DNA of 64,000 bases from contig CAJQUW010009254.1 of assembly GCA_907163375.1 (NCBI GenBank), positions 35,264-99,263 on the forward strand, written 5' to 3'. A program made the position numbers and the translations under genes. Shown here piece by piece: positions 11,928 through 23,144 of the stretch; the stretch's first letter is position 1; the number at the start of each line of letters is the position of its first letter. Source of the DNA: Prostheceraeus crozeri. Taxonomy: Eukaryota; Platyhelminthes; Polycladida; Euryleptidae. Below the pieces are notes generated by a model. It did not search any database and had not been told where the DNA came from. It saw only the letters and a list, made by a program, of their open reading frames with translations.

Positions 11928-12625
11928 TTGCCAAGAGGTCCCTATAGGAAAATTGTCATCGTTGATATGCAAAAGTTGATTCAAGCTTTCGAACGTGGAG
12001 ACGATTTCATTGATCTTGCCCGACAATTGGGAATCAAACGCCAAACTGCAAGATCAATTATGATGAACTCTCGAAGTGATGAGAACAGTAAATCAGCATG
12101 GAGGACTTCGTTATCGCAAAGTTAATGATTCGATGAGAGGCGCACTGTTAGAGATAGTCAACGAAAAACCATTGGCTAATCTATAAAAGAGATCAATGCT
12201 ATTTTGAGACTAAGATGCCCTAAAAAGTCTGTAACTTCGGAGTCATGCATAAGCACCATCTTAGATAAAATGCTCATTCCAAGCAAGTAAGCTAGCCCGA
12301 GACGTGCCAGCTCAACGCAACTCAGAAGAAGTCATGAACAAGCGATATGAGTATGCGCAATAGTACTTAGAGGAAGGTCAACTGAACGAGACCATATTCA
12401 TCGACGATCCTAGAGAAGGTCAGCGAGAGGACAGCGAGCTTATCGAATTGTGGCGAAGCAGCGTGGAAGGAATCTTTCTGTGATAATGGCTATCAGTAAC
12501 TCTGGATTGATCCATGTGCAAGAGGGCGCTATCAATTCTGATGGATTTTGTGATTTTGTAAATGAACTCAGTGCTATTGTGGGTGAAGAAGCTGCACCCA
12601 GGAAGCTGCATTCAGGGATAATTTG
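11928..12625 (+). pseudogene. IS630/Tc1-type transposase, broken
   Basis: The first 60 residues from ATG 11928 ('MPRGPYRKIVIV', 'FERGDDFIDLARQLGIKR') form a helix-turn-helix of the Tc1/IS630 kind. Further + strand pieces in shifted frames give 'RHGGLRYRKVND', 'LEEGQLNETIFIDD' with a first catalytic-type Asp, then 'KQRGRNLSVIMAISNS', 'LIHVQEGAINSDGFCDF' and 'ELSAIVGEEA'. This matches the DDE_3 family up to before the second Asp. The C-terminal third is absent and several stops or frameshifts interrupt. No terminal repeats were identified. Confidence 0.75.
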
Positions 12626-12768
12626 ACTCATGTCCTGTTAATATAATCATTTCTTTCATTAAAGACGAACTTGCCTTCTGATTGAGTAACTTGAATTTTG
12701 ATTTAGATATCATGGACTAACTTGAATTCTGATTGACTGAACTTGAATTGTGAATGGTGTATGTATAA

Positions 12769-12867
12769 GATATTCCATGATATTTCTGGGTGATATGTAA
12801 ATAAATCCCGAGAGCCGAAGGCTCTCGGGATTTATTTACATATCACCCAGAAATATCATGGAATATC
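12769..12867. repeat. perfect 48-bp inverted repeat with 3-nt loop
   Basis: Positions 12769-12816 are the exact reverse complement of 12820-12867, with GAA (12817-12819) between. The complementarity continues imperfectly outward to about 12757 and 12879. An RNA from either strand would fold into a hairpin of roughly 120 nt. Perfect arms imply a recent origin, gene conversion or selection. It may be a foldback element or a small-RNA precursor; sequence alone cannot decide. Confidence 0.9.
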
Positions 12868-12959
12868 TCATATATACCATCATACTTTTTATGGGAGTTA
12901 TTTAGATAACTCCTTTGATTTGAATTGTAAATTTGTTTGTGATCAATGCATCATAGAAT

Positions 12960-12984
12960 TCTATGTGGCCGATAGCCACATAGA
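12960..12984. repeat. small hairpin (10-bp arms)
   Basis: TCTATGTGGC at 12960-12969 pairs with GCCACATAGA at 12975-12984 around CGATA. The palindromes ATAGAATTCTAT (just upstream) and ATATCCATATGGATAT (just downstream) adjoin it. Confidence 0.7.
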
Positions 12985-13196
12985 TATCCATATGGATATT
13001 TTAGCTGTATTCCCTGTTTGATGATAGAAAATACCATACACATAGATATTTTTGATGGAATTCCGTTGAAAATAACTACCGGAAAATAGTTAATATCATG
13101 GTATATTAACAATTCAAATTCATTGAATAAGATTAGTCATAATGGTCATGATATTGGTGAAAAATAAAATTATCCACACAACTCGTGCAAAGATAT

Positions 13197-13291
13197 CCAT
13201 CTTTTGCTTTCTCCTCGATCAATATTCTATGCCTTCGCCCTTCGGGCTCGTGCATAGATATGTTGACCTCGAAGAAAGCAATAAAGATGGG
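13197..13291. repeat. long imperfect hairpin
   Basis: CCATCTTTT-GCTTTCTCCTCGA (from 13197) pairs with TCGAAGAAAGCAATAAAGATGG (to about 13291). The arms continue through TCTATGC/GCATAGA to a GCC-CTTC-GGGC apex near 13238. About 42 bp per arm with several mismatches. It is the third hairpin within 0.53 kb and has a CTTCGG/CCGAAGG-type apex like the perfect hairpin at 12769. Confidence 0.75.
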
Positions 13292-14061
13292 TGTTTTGCT
13301 CTAGTTGCGTAAATAACTATTACTGTTATGTTGAAACTCATGTGTCAGATCTCTAGGTTTGTGCCGATATCTAAGTCATTTATTGCTATCCAGCAGGCAG
13401 CCGCCATAGACGAACGATGACTAAAATAGTCATGTGATGAATGACGATATCTTATCAATCGTTCGTGGGAATCTTTGAACAGTCGAGCTTCATACTCACT
13501 CATAGCTTTCTGAGCATTCGACCAGTCACTGCCAAGGTCATCTTTGTCAGTGCAGTGCAATCTACAGTTGACCGACCAATATCGTTTTTAAGGATAGAAG
13601 ATTTAAATAAAAATCAGTGATCGATGATTTAGTGTGTTTCACTTAATGCATGAATACCTCATAATGATAAGAAATCAACTGATTGATCCAGCTGTCCTCA
13701 TGATAATACAAATGAACAATGAGACTATTGTATCGGCACTGGTGGTGTGGTCCCATAATTACTGGTGTCCTATTGCATAGGCTAAATCAAATAGGCCAAA
13801 TCAATCAACGTTGGAAGCATTTTCATTTTAAAAGTAATATATTCTATGACATTAAAAACGATCCACTTGATATAGAAAATCTCAATGGAAGTGGACGACT
13901 TTTATTTCATACTGCACTGACCAGGATGTCTGTGCATCAAATTTGTCATGCTAATATAAAGCAGCTGTCCATTGTCGATATCTTTGGCATAGTTGATGCA
14001 TTTCAAATTCGACCTTTTATCACTATCAAGCAATTCTTTCTGACTAAATTTTGAAGCAAAA
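13292..14061. other. non-coding stretch before the Tc1 gene
   Basis: No gene supported. A minus-strand frame at 13345..13560 is open for 71 residues but has no recognisable domain. The 5' end of the Tc1 element should lie here, though no clear terminal repeat was found. Confidence 0.4.
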
Positions 14062-14327
14062 ATGTCGCAATCAGAACTTGTAAAAGGAATGGCTGTTGGA
14101 ATGCTACGATGTGGAAAGAGTTGTAGGTTTGTTGGACGGAAGTTGGGTGTGTCACACTCCACTGTGAGCAGGTGGTGGAGTCGATGGAACAATGATGGAA
14201 ATGTTAAAAGAAGGAAAGGATCAGAGAGACCGAGATTGACATCTGTCGTGGAGCACAGAGGAATGGCGTCAAGTGATGTGGACGGATGAATCCCGTTTCA
14301 CTTCGGATTTTTACGATGGTCGCATTA

Positions 14328-14422
14328 AGCCCATGACACACGATCCAACATGTTGGCCAACAAGTTGGATGGTTTGTTAGTTTGGCTGTTGGATGCCTAT
14401 GACACACGATCCAACAGGTTGG
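14328..14422 (+). repeat. left terminal inverted repeat of Harbinger A
   Basis: Pairs with 23145-23239. Inside it the word ATGACACACGATCCAACA occurs twice, about 70 bp apart, and CCAACATGTTGG is a 12-bp palindrome. These are plausible binding sites for the transposase or MADF protein (inference). Confidence 0.9.
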
Positions 14423-14522
14423 ATAGTTGATAACTAAAAATAGATTCATTCTATTGATTGATAATCAAATATGTGTGTCTACCACTAGGCAGCAATGTAT
14501 GTATGACATTTTGTAATTAGCA

Positions 14523-17489
14523 ATGGCTCCGGTGCATTCAAAACTTTTGTGGGCGTCGATCGCTGTGATTTGTTTAAAGAAGAAGGAGAAGAAGAGACGA
14601 ATATGGACCAAGGAATGGTTGATGAAGCGATCAACGAAGTCGCATATGAATTTGGTACGTGAATTAAGATTAGATGGCTACGAAACTGATTTTCAGAATT
14701 TTATGCGTATGAGCCCTGATCTTTTTGATGACCTGTTGAAGCTTGTAGCTCCTACGATTGCAAGGCAATCCACAAACATGAGAGACCCTATTCCTGCGAA
14801 AGATCGTTTGGTAGCAACCTTACGCTTTTTGGCTACTGGTCGGTCATATACAGATATGCAGTACTCAGCGAGGATATCCAGGACTGCCCTGAGTGATATC
14901 ATACCAGAAACATGTCAGGTAATATATGACGAATTGAAGGATGACTATTTGAAGGTAAGAATTTCATTCTACTTAAAATTCAAAGCCTATGTTTTTGTAA
15001 ACTATACATCTGTAAAGTATAGGCGTACGTAGCCTACCTTGATAATATGTGTAGGCCTTTGTTTTCTTTGTATTAGGGCTGCGCGCGGTGCACCGTTTCT
15101 TTTCCTTGCACTGCTGTTCTTGGTGATGCACAGAGATATATGATTAATTACTCTAACACCTGAGTATTTGGAATGATTTTGGAATTGACCATCAACATAA
15201 GGTTTCTCTTTCACATATCTCGTCAATGGACATACAAGTTAAGTATTTATAAGTATATTAATTAGAAGTTAAACAAACGAATTCCTTATATTCAGTTCAT
15301 CATAATTTTTATATAACCTATCAAGTGCAGCCTATCAATCTAATTCTGTTTAGCGAAATTTGAAATACTTTTTCATTTCTTAACTTAAAGTTAACTTTCT
15401 TTCAGCCTTAACTTAAATCAGTCAATGGAATGTATCAGTGTACTGATACATATTGATTTTCATATTTTTTTAATGTTTAAAGTAAGTGTAATCTGACCCT
15501 TAATTAACATGATCAGTGAAATCAGTTATCTGAAAACATTTGTTAGCAAAGTCAGCATGACTGGAAAAATCTGTGTTAACATTGAAAAGTACTCAAAGTG
15601 AAAAACAAATTTACTAATCAAAACTAACAAAAAATCAATATATCAAAATATCAATTAAAACTTTGTTCCTCAGTCACTTCAGGACATTCTAACATTGCCA
15701 CGAAACTGTCCTTTCTGCTGATGTACGATTTCTCGTGCAATTCTCCTGCCCGGGCCTTGAAAATTGCTTCGATTATCAGTCTTTCACACTGTTCGTGTTG
15801 ATAAGTATCAGTTATGGATCGCATTTTTGATGCCACGTATTCACCAAAGGTAGATTCATTATCATTAATGGTGGTTGACCGCAATTGTTTATCAGCTAAT
15901 ATCAATAATTCATCTAAAGGTTTTCTTTTCCTTGTGCGATTTCTTCCGGTAGGTGGCGAAGACGTTCTTGCTTCTGAGTTCATTGACAATTCAGCTACTT
16001 CCAAATTCTCGTTTTCTTCGTCCTCGTCTTGTATGGAAACAATCTGAAAATATAATAGTTCTGATATAATACATTGTAAAGGGTATATTAGGTGCATTTG
16101 TACGACTGTACGTACACTTTTACATAAATATATATTTGTGCGCATTTGTTTTTACTAATGCCTACTTGGCATTTTACTAACCTACTTGGGTTCCAGTAAA
16201 ATAAGCATAAGTAAATAAAGCAAATTCAACAATGAAATTATCCGAATAATCCTGAAACCTAAAATGTACAAGCTTGAATACAAGCTCTTATTGAGTAAAA
16301 AAGAAAACAATGATGATGTGCTACTGATATGTGACAGTTCCTAAAAGTGAATAAATACGGTATAATATTGGTATGAAGTGAGTAAATGTAGTAAATGTTT
16401 TAAATGTAATTATAAAGTAATGCCGTTATCAAAAGAAAGTTATGAAACAATAAATCGATTATGCTTGATATACTCATTTGCTAATTGCATCAAAATAATT
16501 TTTGTGTCATAAAAAATCTACGTGACAGAATTACACAAACTCAATCTGACGTAGTTTCACGACATAGCAATGCTATAAAGAAGTATTCCGAATACAACTT
16601 ATACGACACCAAGTCTTGTCCTTCCTAAATGTCCCTATCTTCCTTTTAGACTCCAATGACAAAAGAGGAATGGATATCAGTAGCTGATGAATTTTCTGAT
16701 CGGTGGAATTTCCCACACTGCTTGGGAGCGTTAGACGGAAAGCACGTGCTAATTACACCACCTCCTAATTGCGGCTCATATTATTATAATTACAAATCTT
16801 CAAACAGCATTGTACTGATGGCTGTCGCAAATGCGAATTATGAATTCATATACGTTGATGTAGGTACAAATGGTAGAGTGTCAGACGGTGGTGTCTACGC
16901 TAAATCCACCTTCAAAAATGCGTTGATCAAAGGCGACTTAAACATTCCTCTACCATCTCCTATCGTCGAAGGTAGCAAGGAGTGTTTTCCCTTTATATTT
17001 GTTGCTGATGACGCTTTCGCTTTGGGACCGAATTTATTAAAGCCTTACAGCAATCAAGGTTCATCTGAAAAGCAGCAAAAACGTATTGTCGAAAGTCAAC
17101 GTATTTTCAATTACAGACTATCGCGAGCGAGGCGAATAATTGAGAATACTTTTGGTATTCTTGTGTCAAGATTTAGAATCTTCAAGTCACCTATCTGTCT
17201 CGATCCTAAGAAAGTCGAAATTATCGTTCTTTGTTGTTGTGTGCTACATAATTTTTTGAGGCGAAAAGTCAAAAAGTATATGACCTCTGAAATGATCGAT
17301 CATGAAAACACTGACACGCATGAATTCTGCGAAGGTTCGTGGCGTTCAGTCACAGCTCAGGGTGTTCAATCTTTGGTTCATTCGAAATCGAAAAATCCTA
17401 CTGTTCATGCAAAGAATATCCGAGAACAGTATCGGAACTATTTCAATGGAACAGGTAAAGTGGCTTGGCAAAATGAAGCGATTCAATAA
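14523..17489 (+). CDS. Harbinger A transposase (HARBI1-like nuclease), two exons
   Basis: Exon 1 is 14523..14954, ending ...AAG before donor GTAAGA. Exon 2 is 16650..17489, after acceptor TTCCTTTTAG. Both junctions are phase 0, giving about 423 residues with no stop or frameshift, a normal length for HARBI1-like DDE_Tnp_4 proteins. The N-terminus is basic, followed by a helical DNA-binding part ('LRFLATGRSYTDMQYSARIS', 'IIPETCQVIYDEL'). The catalytic triad is D in 'LGALDGKHV', D in 'FVADDAFALGPNLLKPY', and E in 'RRIIENTFGILVSRFRIF'. The start has a purine at -3 and G at +4. The intron (1.7 kb) contains the last exon of the opposite-strand MADF gene. Expected role: cleavage of element ends and insertion at TNA sites, with the MADF protein as partner. 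Confidence 0.9.
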
Positions 17490-20400
17490 TTATTTTTTCC
17501 ATTGATAAATATGGACTGCATACGTGTTCTGGTATACTCCCGTGTGTTTTCTTTTTGTTGAGTACCGGCATATTATTTGTATAAACAACACGATTAATAA
17601 TAAATCCTAAAACGCATCTTTTTCAGTTTTTGGTATTTTACCCATACAAAAGTTTTAGAAAAATCGCATATTTTTATTTAGCCTACGGTAAGAATGAAGT
17701 TAAAATCTACTTTTATATCTTTTGTACAATTAACGTATATATACATGTATACCACGATGTGTATCAAGGCCGCCATACACGTAACGACTTTTACAGCGAC
17801 TTGTCCGCAAGGACTAATCGCGAGGACATGTTGACGTGATTTTGGTCCTCCCGACTTCCCCATTAACGAACGTACTTATTCAGACAGACTTCGATGCTAC
17901 AAAATCATTCTCGTGACATGGCTACTGTTGATTTGACGACGTCAGGCTTGCTAGCTGTCATTATTTTGAGAAAGAAAAGGAGAAGTAAAAGAAAAAGGAC
18001 TATTTGGACGAAAAAAATGGTTGCTCGAAAGAGAAAAATTGTCTCACATCAACTTGTTGGAGGAGCTGAGGAGTTACCCTCATGACTGGCAGAATTATCT
18101 TCGCATGGATGAGGATACATATTTAGAATTATTGTCAAAAGTTACCCCTATAATACAAAGACAAAATACTTGCATGCGGATGTGTATCAGCCCTCATGAA
18201 CGTTTAACCGCTACTCTTCGTTTTTTGGCTACCGGAAGATCGTATGAAGACCTGAAATTTTCGACATTTATTTCTGCGCAATCATTGGGTAGGATCATTC
18301 CCGAGACTTGTCGAGCAATTTGTCAAGTGCTGCAAGATTATATGAAGGTAAGTTAAAAATATTCTTTTTAACTAAATATTGCTTGTGCAGTTTTGCATTT
18401 TGAAGTATAGTTGAATAGAAGAAGTACAGTATACAGTTTACTCGAGTCTAAAAAATGAAAATTAAGTGAATTATTCGTAAATTTACTGAATGCATAATAT
18501 CCATTATTCAGGGTTACCGATTTTCAACAGCATAACATTAAGTGATATCCGTTAACTCGCTTCAATTCCGTGGTTACATTTTGAAAATTATACTGCTAAT
18601 TTCTTTATTTGAAATTCATAAAACAAGTTTGATCTCTCACATGAAATTGATTCGTTGAAAATTAATATAAATGACAATCATACTTATTCTATAAGAACTA
18701 CCAAATTCATTAACATAATTAATAAGACAACAAGAAACCATGCACACTAGAATCACATAGCATTCATGTTATTCGATGCACTAGGAAGCTGGTAGACGAC
18801 GGTAGATTCACTGGGAGATTTTGGTTGATGATGATGACTCGTGGGATACGAATAAGTACCGTAAGAATGGGTAGGATATCCACTGGTCGAAACGCAACTG
18901 TAGTACGTCATCTGAGACATTTCACCGTAAAATAGAGCTTCATTAATAACTTTCTCGGTAAGAAGTCGTTGCTCATTGCTCATTTTTCTTAACTTTGATG
19001 CCACATTATCGGCAAAAATGGATGCGTCATCCTTGTCCGGAACAGCGTTTTGACTGCGTATCCGTTCTTTTAGGAGATCCAAAATCTCATCTTCCGTTTT
19101 CATCGTCCTCTTCCTACAAATACGATTTTTCCTTTGAAATAAAGAAGAGTTAGACACCATCATTTCAGAGTCATTTTCAATGTCGGAATCGTAATCGTTT
19201 TGAGAGCTCGCAAAAGTGGTGTCAATGTCGTCCTTTTTCTCGCTGGTTTCGGCATCCTGAAACGCATAAACATATTAAATTTGAGTTCAATTATTTTCTA
19301 ATTGTTATCAATCGGGAAAAATATAATATAAATATGTATATCGGTATTTTCAGATGCGACTCAATTTTCAATTCCTACGTTAATTACAACTTTATTTCAC
19401 CCATTTATGCCTCATGTTCGTTTTGGCAATATTTTCGCCTTAAATTTAAAGGGCCTATTCTCCTCTAAACACACTATGATTTTTCATGAGCAGCACCTTT
19501 GTCTACCACTAATTTTGTATGGGTTAATCCTTATCAGATATGATAGTGAATGATAATCAATGAATAAACTACAAAGAACACGCCATCTTTGATTAAAATT
19601 ATGCAGAGAACGACCATTAAATGTGAATTCTTATAAAAATACGAAGTACACGAATGTTGAAGCCATGTATATACACGAATTAATGACGCTTGCCTATGAC
19701 ATGAATTAAGTAAATAAATCTTTGTCGATAACTGATTACTAAGAAGAGCAGTCGATTAGACGCCGTGAACATTTCAAATTATAGGTAATTTACAGAAAAA
19801 AACACTAATCAAGCAATTCACAAAATTGCTCAAATAGAATGTTCATATGAACTTGTTTTATTCAGCAGAACACATATTGATTTCTTTCTTTTCAGTTTCC
19901 GGAGTGTGAAAACGATTGGAAAGACATCGCGAAGAGATTTGAGGTAAATTGGAATTTTCCGAATTGCCTTGGTGCAGTTGACGGAAAGCATGTAGCAATA
20001 GTCCCTCCAACTGGATCTGGATCGTTTTATTACAATTACAAAGGTTATCACAGTCTCGTTCTCCTGGCTATTGCAAATGCAGATTATGAGTTCATATACG
20101 TGAGTTTTGGTGTTAACGGACGCGTGAGTGATGGTGGCGTCTTGAGTGCGACCGACTTTTACGAGAAATTGATAAACAATAAACTCAGGTTACCAAAACA
20201 TTCTACTTCAAATCTTCCTTACGTTTTCGTTGGAGACGAAGCGTTTACACTCCGTCAGGATTTCTTGAAACCCTTCAACCGCAAAATTTTGAATCATGAA
20301 AGGAAGATATATAATTACAGACTGTCTAGAGCACGACGAGTCGTAGAAAATGTTTTTGGGATCTTAGTTGCTCGGTTTGGAATTTTTAAAACAAGCATTA

Positions 20401-22951
20401 ACATGAAAGTCGAAAATATTGAATCAGTCGTCATGGCATGTTGTTTTTTGCATAACTTTTTGAAATCCAAATCACCCAAAAGTTATTCTCCACCGGAATG
20501 TTTTGATAATGAAGACGTTAATACTGGTGCAACGTCATCTGGATTTGAATCTTATGATGTCATGGTTTCCTTGGACCAAGGACATAACAGAAACACGTCT
20601 AAAGAAGCAAAAAAATGCAGAGAGCAATTTGAACGCTTCTTCAATGGAGAGGGAAAAGTCGAGTGGCAAGAACAATTCATTTAGTACACTTACTTTGATA
20701 CAAGGCATCATAAAAAATCATCAGTTATCGATTCATTTTATTTCTGAGTTGACTTATGTCACGCTTTTGGTGAAAATGAAAATGGATGAGAATGACAATA
20801 TTAAGTTAACCCCTCCTACGCTTTTCTTCGTCAGTGTGTTTTTTTGAGAAAAATTCGTTCAGAAAGGTTTCTATTTAATTGTAGGATGAAGAGTATAAAC
20901 AGTAGTGGAATTTACATGTATTATATAATCCTTCGTATTTTTTTAAAACGCGATATATTCTTTATCAGGTGTTTCATGACAGGTCTACCTCAAAATTTTC
21001 TTGAAATGGTTCACGATTTTCATGTAGTGTATATTTGCATATAACGGTAATAAAACATTTGTGAGAACAAATATTTTCATTTTATAAAATTACACTATAA
21101 GGAATCAAAATTTGAATAAACAGGATAAATTCATCATATCAGGACTTTCTATCATTGAAGTAAAAGTAAGCTTTAAACGATACCATGGGATAAATGAATC
21201 TGACTACGATGGCAAACAACAATTTCATCTGAGTACAGAATAGTGAATCTCGGGATCTCGCACGGTAAATCCTGGGATTTGAATCCCATAAATATGACGA
21301 TATCCCGGAATTGAAAATCCTTTTTACTACTACCTATATCTTTCAAAGCTCGGAAGTATTCACCCTGTACGTACAGTGTAGGCTACAGCATCCCTAAACA
21401 GATTATGACACAATACATTAGCAAAGAAATGATTAACTGACTGATTAATTTTGACTTACCGAATGATCCAGATCAGAATTCATGGACTCGCCCACACTGG
21501 AAATTGGAGTTCTTGTTTCCTCTCCATCCGTCAAGAAATTTAGGTACGAAAAATACCACAGACGCGGGCTGTAAACGTCTTCTGCACCAATTCCAGATTT
21601 CTGAGATTGTCTCTTCTTCTTCAACTCCCTTCGAAATACATTTCTTAGATTAGAAATTTTCCTCACGACACCCTCTCTCGTGAGAGAGCTATCAAACGTC
21701 TTGACGTATTCGAGGAGACGAGTATATGCATCTTCTTTTTTCATTCTATTAGAATAGTCTTTCGATTTCACTTTCCATAGAGCCTCTTCCTTACGATAGC
21801 GTTCTATAAATTCCAATATATTTTCTTTCGACCACGAGGCCATCTCTCACAGACACATGAAACAAAGTGAACGCACTGACTCGACTGCTTGCGTGACTCA
21901 TCACAAGTCCGTGCGACTTCAACATACACGAGAGATTTCTGCATTACCGGACAAATAGCAAGGACGAAATTCTGGCTCTGCCAGAATCACAGCGACCGCG
22001 ACTTGTCACTGTCAATTTAACAACGATTACTCCATACACACACAGACTTTAACACGGACTTCGTCTCGCGCGGACAAGTCGCTGTAAAAGTCGTTACGTG
22101 TATGGCGGCCTTCAGATATTCTACAATTTTCCACACATTATAAATTAAAAGTTTCTTGTTTTTTAATTATCTACGGTTGAAATGAATGAACAATACTGAT
22201 GAATTTATCATCGACTATATTGCCAGACCCTTGTGACACATCGCTGTCCATCCAATAAATGGCACCTCTTATCCTAATAACCTTTGTATCATTACGCTCA
22301 TAAGTTTGACCAGTTCCTATCACACATACTCATTGACAACGTAATTCATTCGTCTCTGTGATGAAATGTATGTGAAAGAAGATGTGACACGGTTTTTACG
22401 GTAACAATGACCAAGTCAATGTCCAAATAGTCTGCTAATTATGTACAGCCATTTTATGAGACAAGATAGGTTGAAAATGTGGGGAACACTGCAGAAGAGT
22501 CCGAGTATCTAGTACAAAGGGGTTAGAATGCATACAAATAAGCTACATGTATTCGGTAAGCTTACCTCTGATTCTGTGATGTCGAGAGTTGACTTGCTAC
22601 TTCTAGGGTTTCTGAATTCTTGATAAACATCATCTTCTCGTAAAACCACAAGCTCGGGGTATAAATGTCAGTGCATCCGGCACCAGACTTCTTTGAGTCT
22701 TCGACCTTCTTGTATTCCCGTCGGAATGATGTCCGCAAACAATCAATCTTCTTTTTAACATCCTCGACTTTCAAATTTGACAGACTTTTGTCGTATTCCT
22801 TTAAAAAACTCAATAACTTATCGTACGCGATTTCTCGTTTTAATTTATTCATATATTCGGAACTCTTTACTGACCACAAACATGGCAGACTCTCATACTG
22901 TGACAGAAATGCTTCGGTTGTCGCACGAGACCAAGACATATCGATGCACAT
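15651..22951 (-). CDS. Harbinger A MADF/BESS partner protein, split by element B
   Basis: Exon 1 (22951 down to about 22566) encodes a MADF domain: 'WSRATTEAFLSQYESLPCLW', 'EYMNKLKREIAYDKLLSFL', 'LRTSFRREYKKVEDSKKSGA', 'DIYTPSLWFYEKM'. Exon 2 (16043..15651, after acceptor TATTTTCAG) holds an acidic stretch and a BESS-like helix ('FGEYVASKMRSITDTY', 'CERLIIEAIFKARAGEL'). The intron spans the whole of transposase A exon 2 and all of element B. The best donor (CAGAG|GTAAG, 22566/22565) leaves a phase that does not match exon 2, so the gene may use a weaker donor (GAA|GTAGCA upstream, phase 0), an extra exon, or be broken. Second ORFs with MADF domains are known in insect PIF elements and are thought to recruit the transposase to DNA. 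Confidence 0.75.
17918..20684 (+). pseudogene. Harbinger B transposase, two exons, one frameshift
   Basis: Exon 1 runs from ATG 17918 (or 17894) to 18347 before donor GTAAGT. Exon 2 runs from 19896, after acceptor TTCTTTTCAG, to a stop at 20684, and the junction is phase 0. In exon 1 a run of seven A (18011-18017) shifts the frame after 'RTIWTKK'; with six A the frame would join to 'LLEELRSYPHDWQNYLRMDE' and on to 'LRFLATGRSYEDLKFSTFIS'. Catalytic residues are present: D in 'LGAVDGKHV', D in 'FVGDEAFTLRQDFLKPF', and E in 'RRVVENVFGILVARF'. One usually conserved spot is changed: 'YVSFGVNGRVSDGG' in place of element A's 'YVDVGTNGRVSDGG'. The single homopolymer change may be a sequencing error, in which case this copy is intact. 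Confidence 0.88.
18753..21843 (-). CDS. Harbinger B MADF/BESS partner protein, two exons
   Basis: Exon 1 (21843..21460) starts ATGGCC with G at -3 and ends ...CATTCG before donor GTAAGT. Exon 2 (19256..18753) follows acceptor TTTCAG. Both are phase 0, giving about 295 residues with no break. The MADF domain fills exon 1: 'FIERYRKEEALWKVKSKDY', 'EDAYTRLLEYVKTF', 'NVFRRELKKKRQSQKSGIGA', 'DVYSPRLWYFSYLNFL'. Exon 2 starts acidic, then has basic 'RKNRICRKRTMK', a BESS-like helix ('FADNVASKLRKMSNEQRLL') and a Tyr/Ser/His-rich tail. Transposase B exon 2 lies wholly inside its intron, and its exon 2 lies inside the transposase intron. This is the only apparently intact MADF protein of the three Harbinger copies here. 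Confidence 0.85.
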
Positions 22952-23144
22952 TTAATGGATTCTGAGTCGTTCAGATTCGTCATGTGAAATTCCCTTAATT
23001 TTCTGCAAAGCGTAGTCATGGTATCGAATGGCGTTACCATCCGTGCGCGACCGCGCAGCCAATCACTGCGCCATGTTGGTTGGTTTGTTTGATAGAATAT
23101 TCAACTCATTTAATGTCGTGATTTCCGTCCATCCAACATGTTGG

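Larger units (their letters stand above)
17767..22111. mobile_element. PIF/Harbinger element B (4.35 kb), nested in element A
   Basis: Perfect 42-bp terminal inverted repeats at 17767-17808 and 22070-22111 begin AGGCCGCCATACACGTAACG. The 3-bp duplication TCA is at 17764-17766 and 22112-22114. It carries its own transposase (+) and MADF gene (-) in the same interlocked layout as element A. It lies between transposase A exon 2 and MADF A exon 1, inside the long MADF A intron. Identical ends against about 4 mismatches in A's ends fit the later arrival shown by the nesting. Confidence 0.95.

Noticed and set aside
13345-13560. 71-residue minus-strand frame
   Set aside because: Looks somewhat protein-like, but I could not match it to a family and it has no gene context.
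13719-14054. 111-residue frame on + before the Tc1 gene
   Set aside because: No domain and low-complexity context; probably chance or decayed Tc1 flank.
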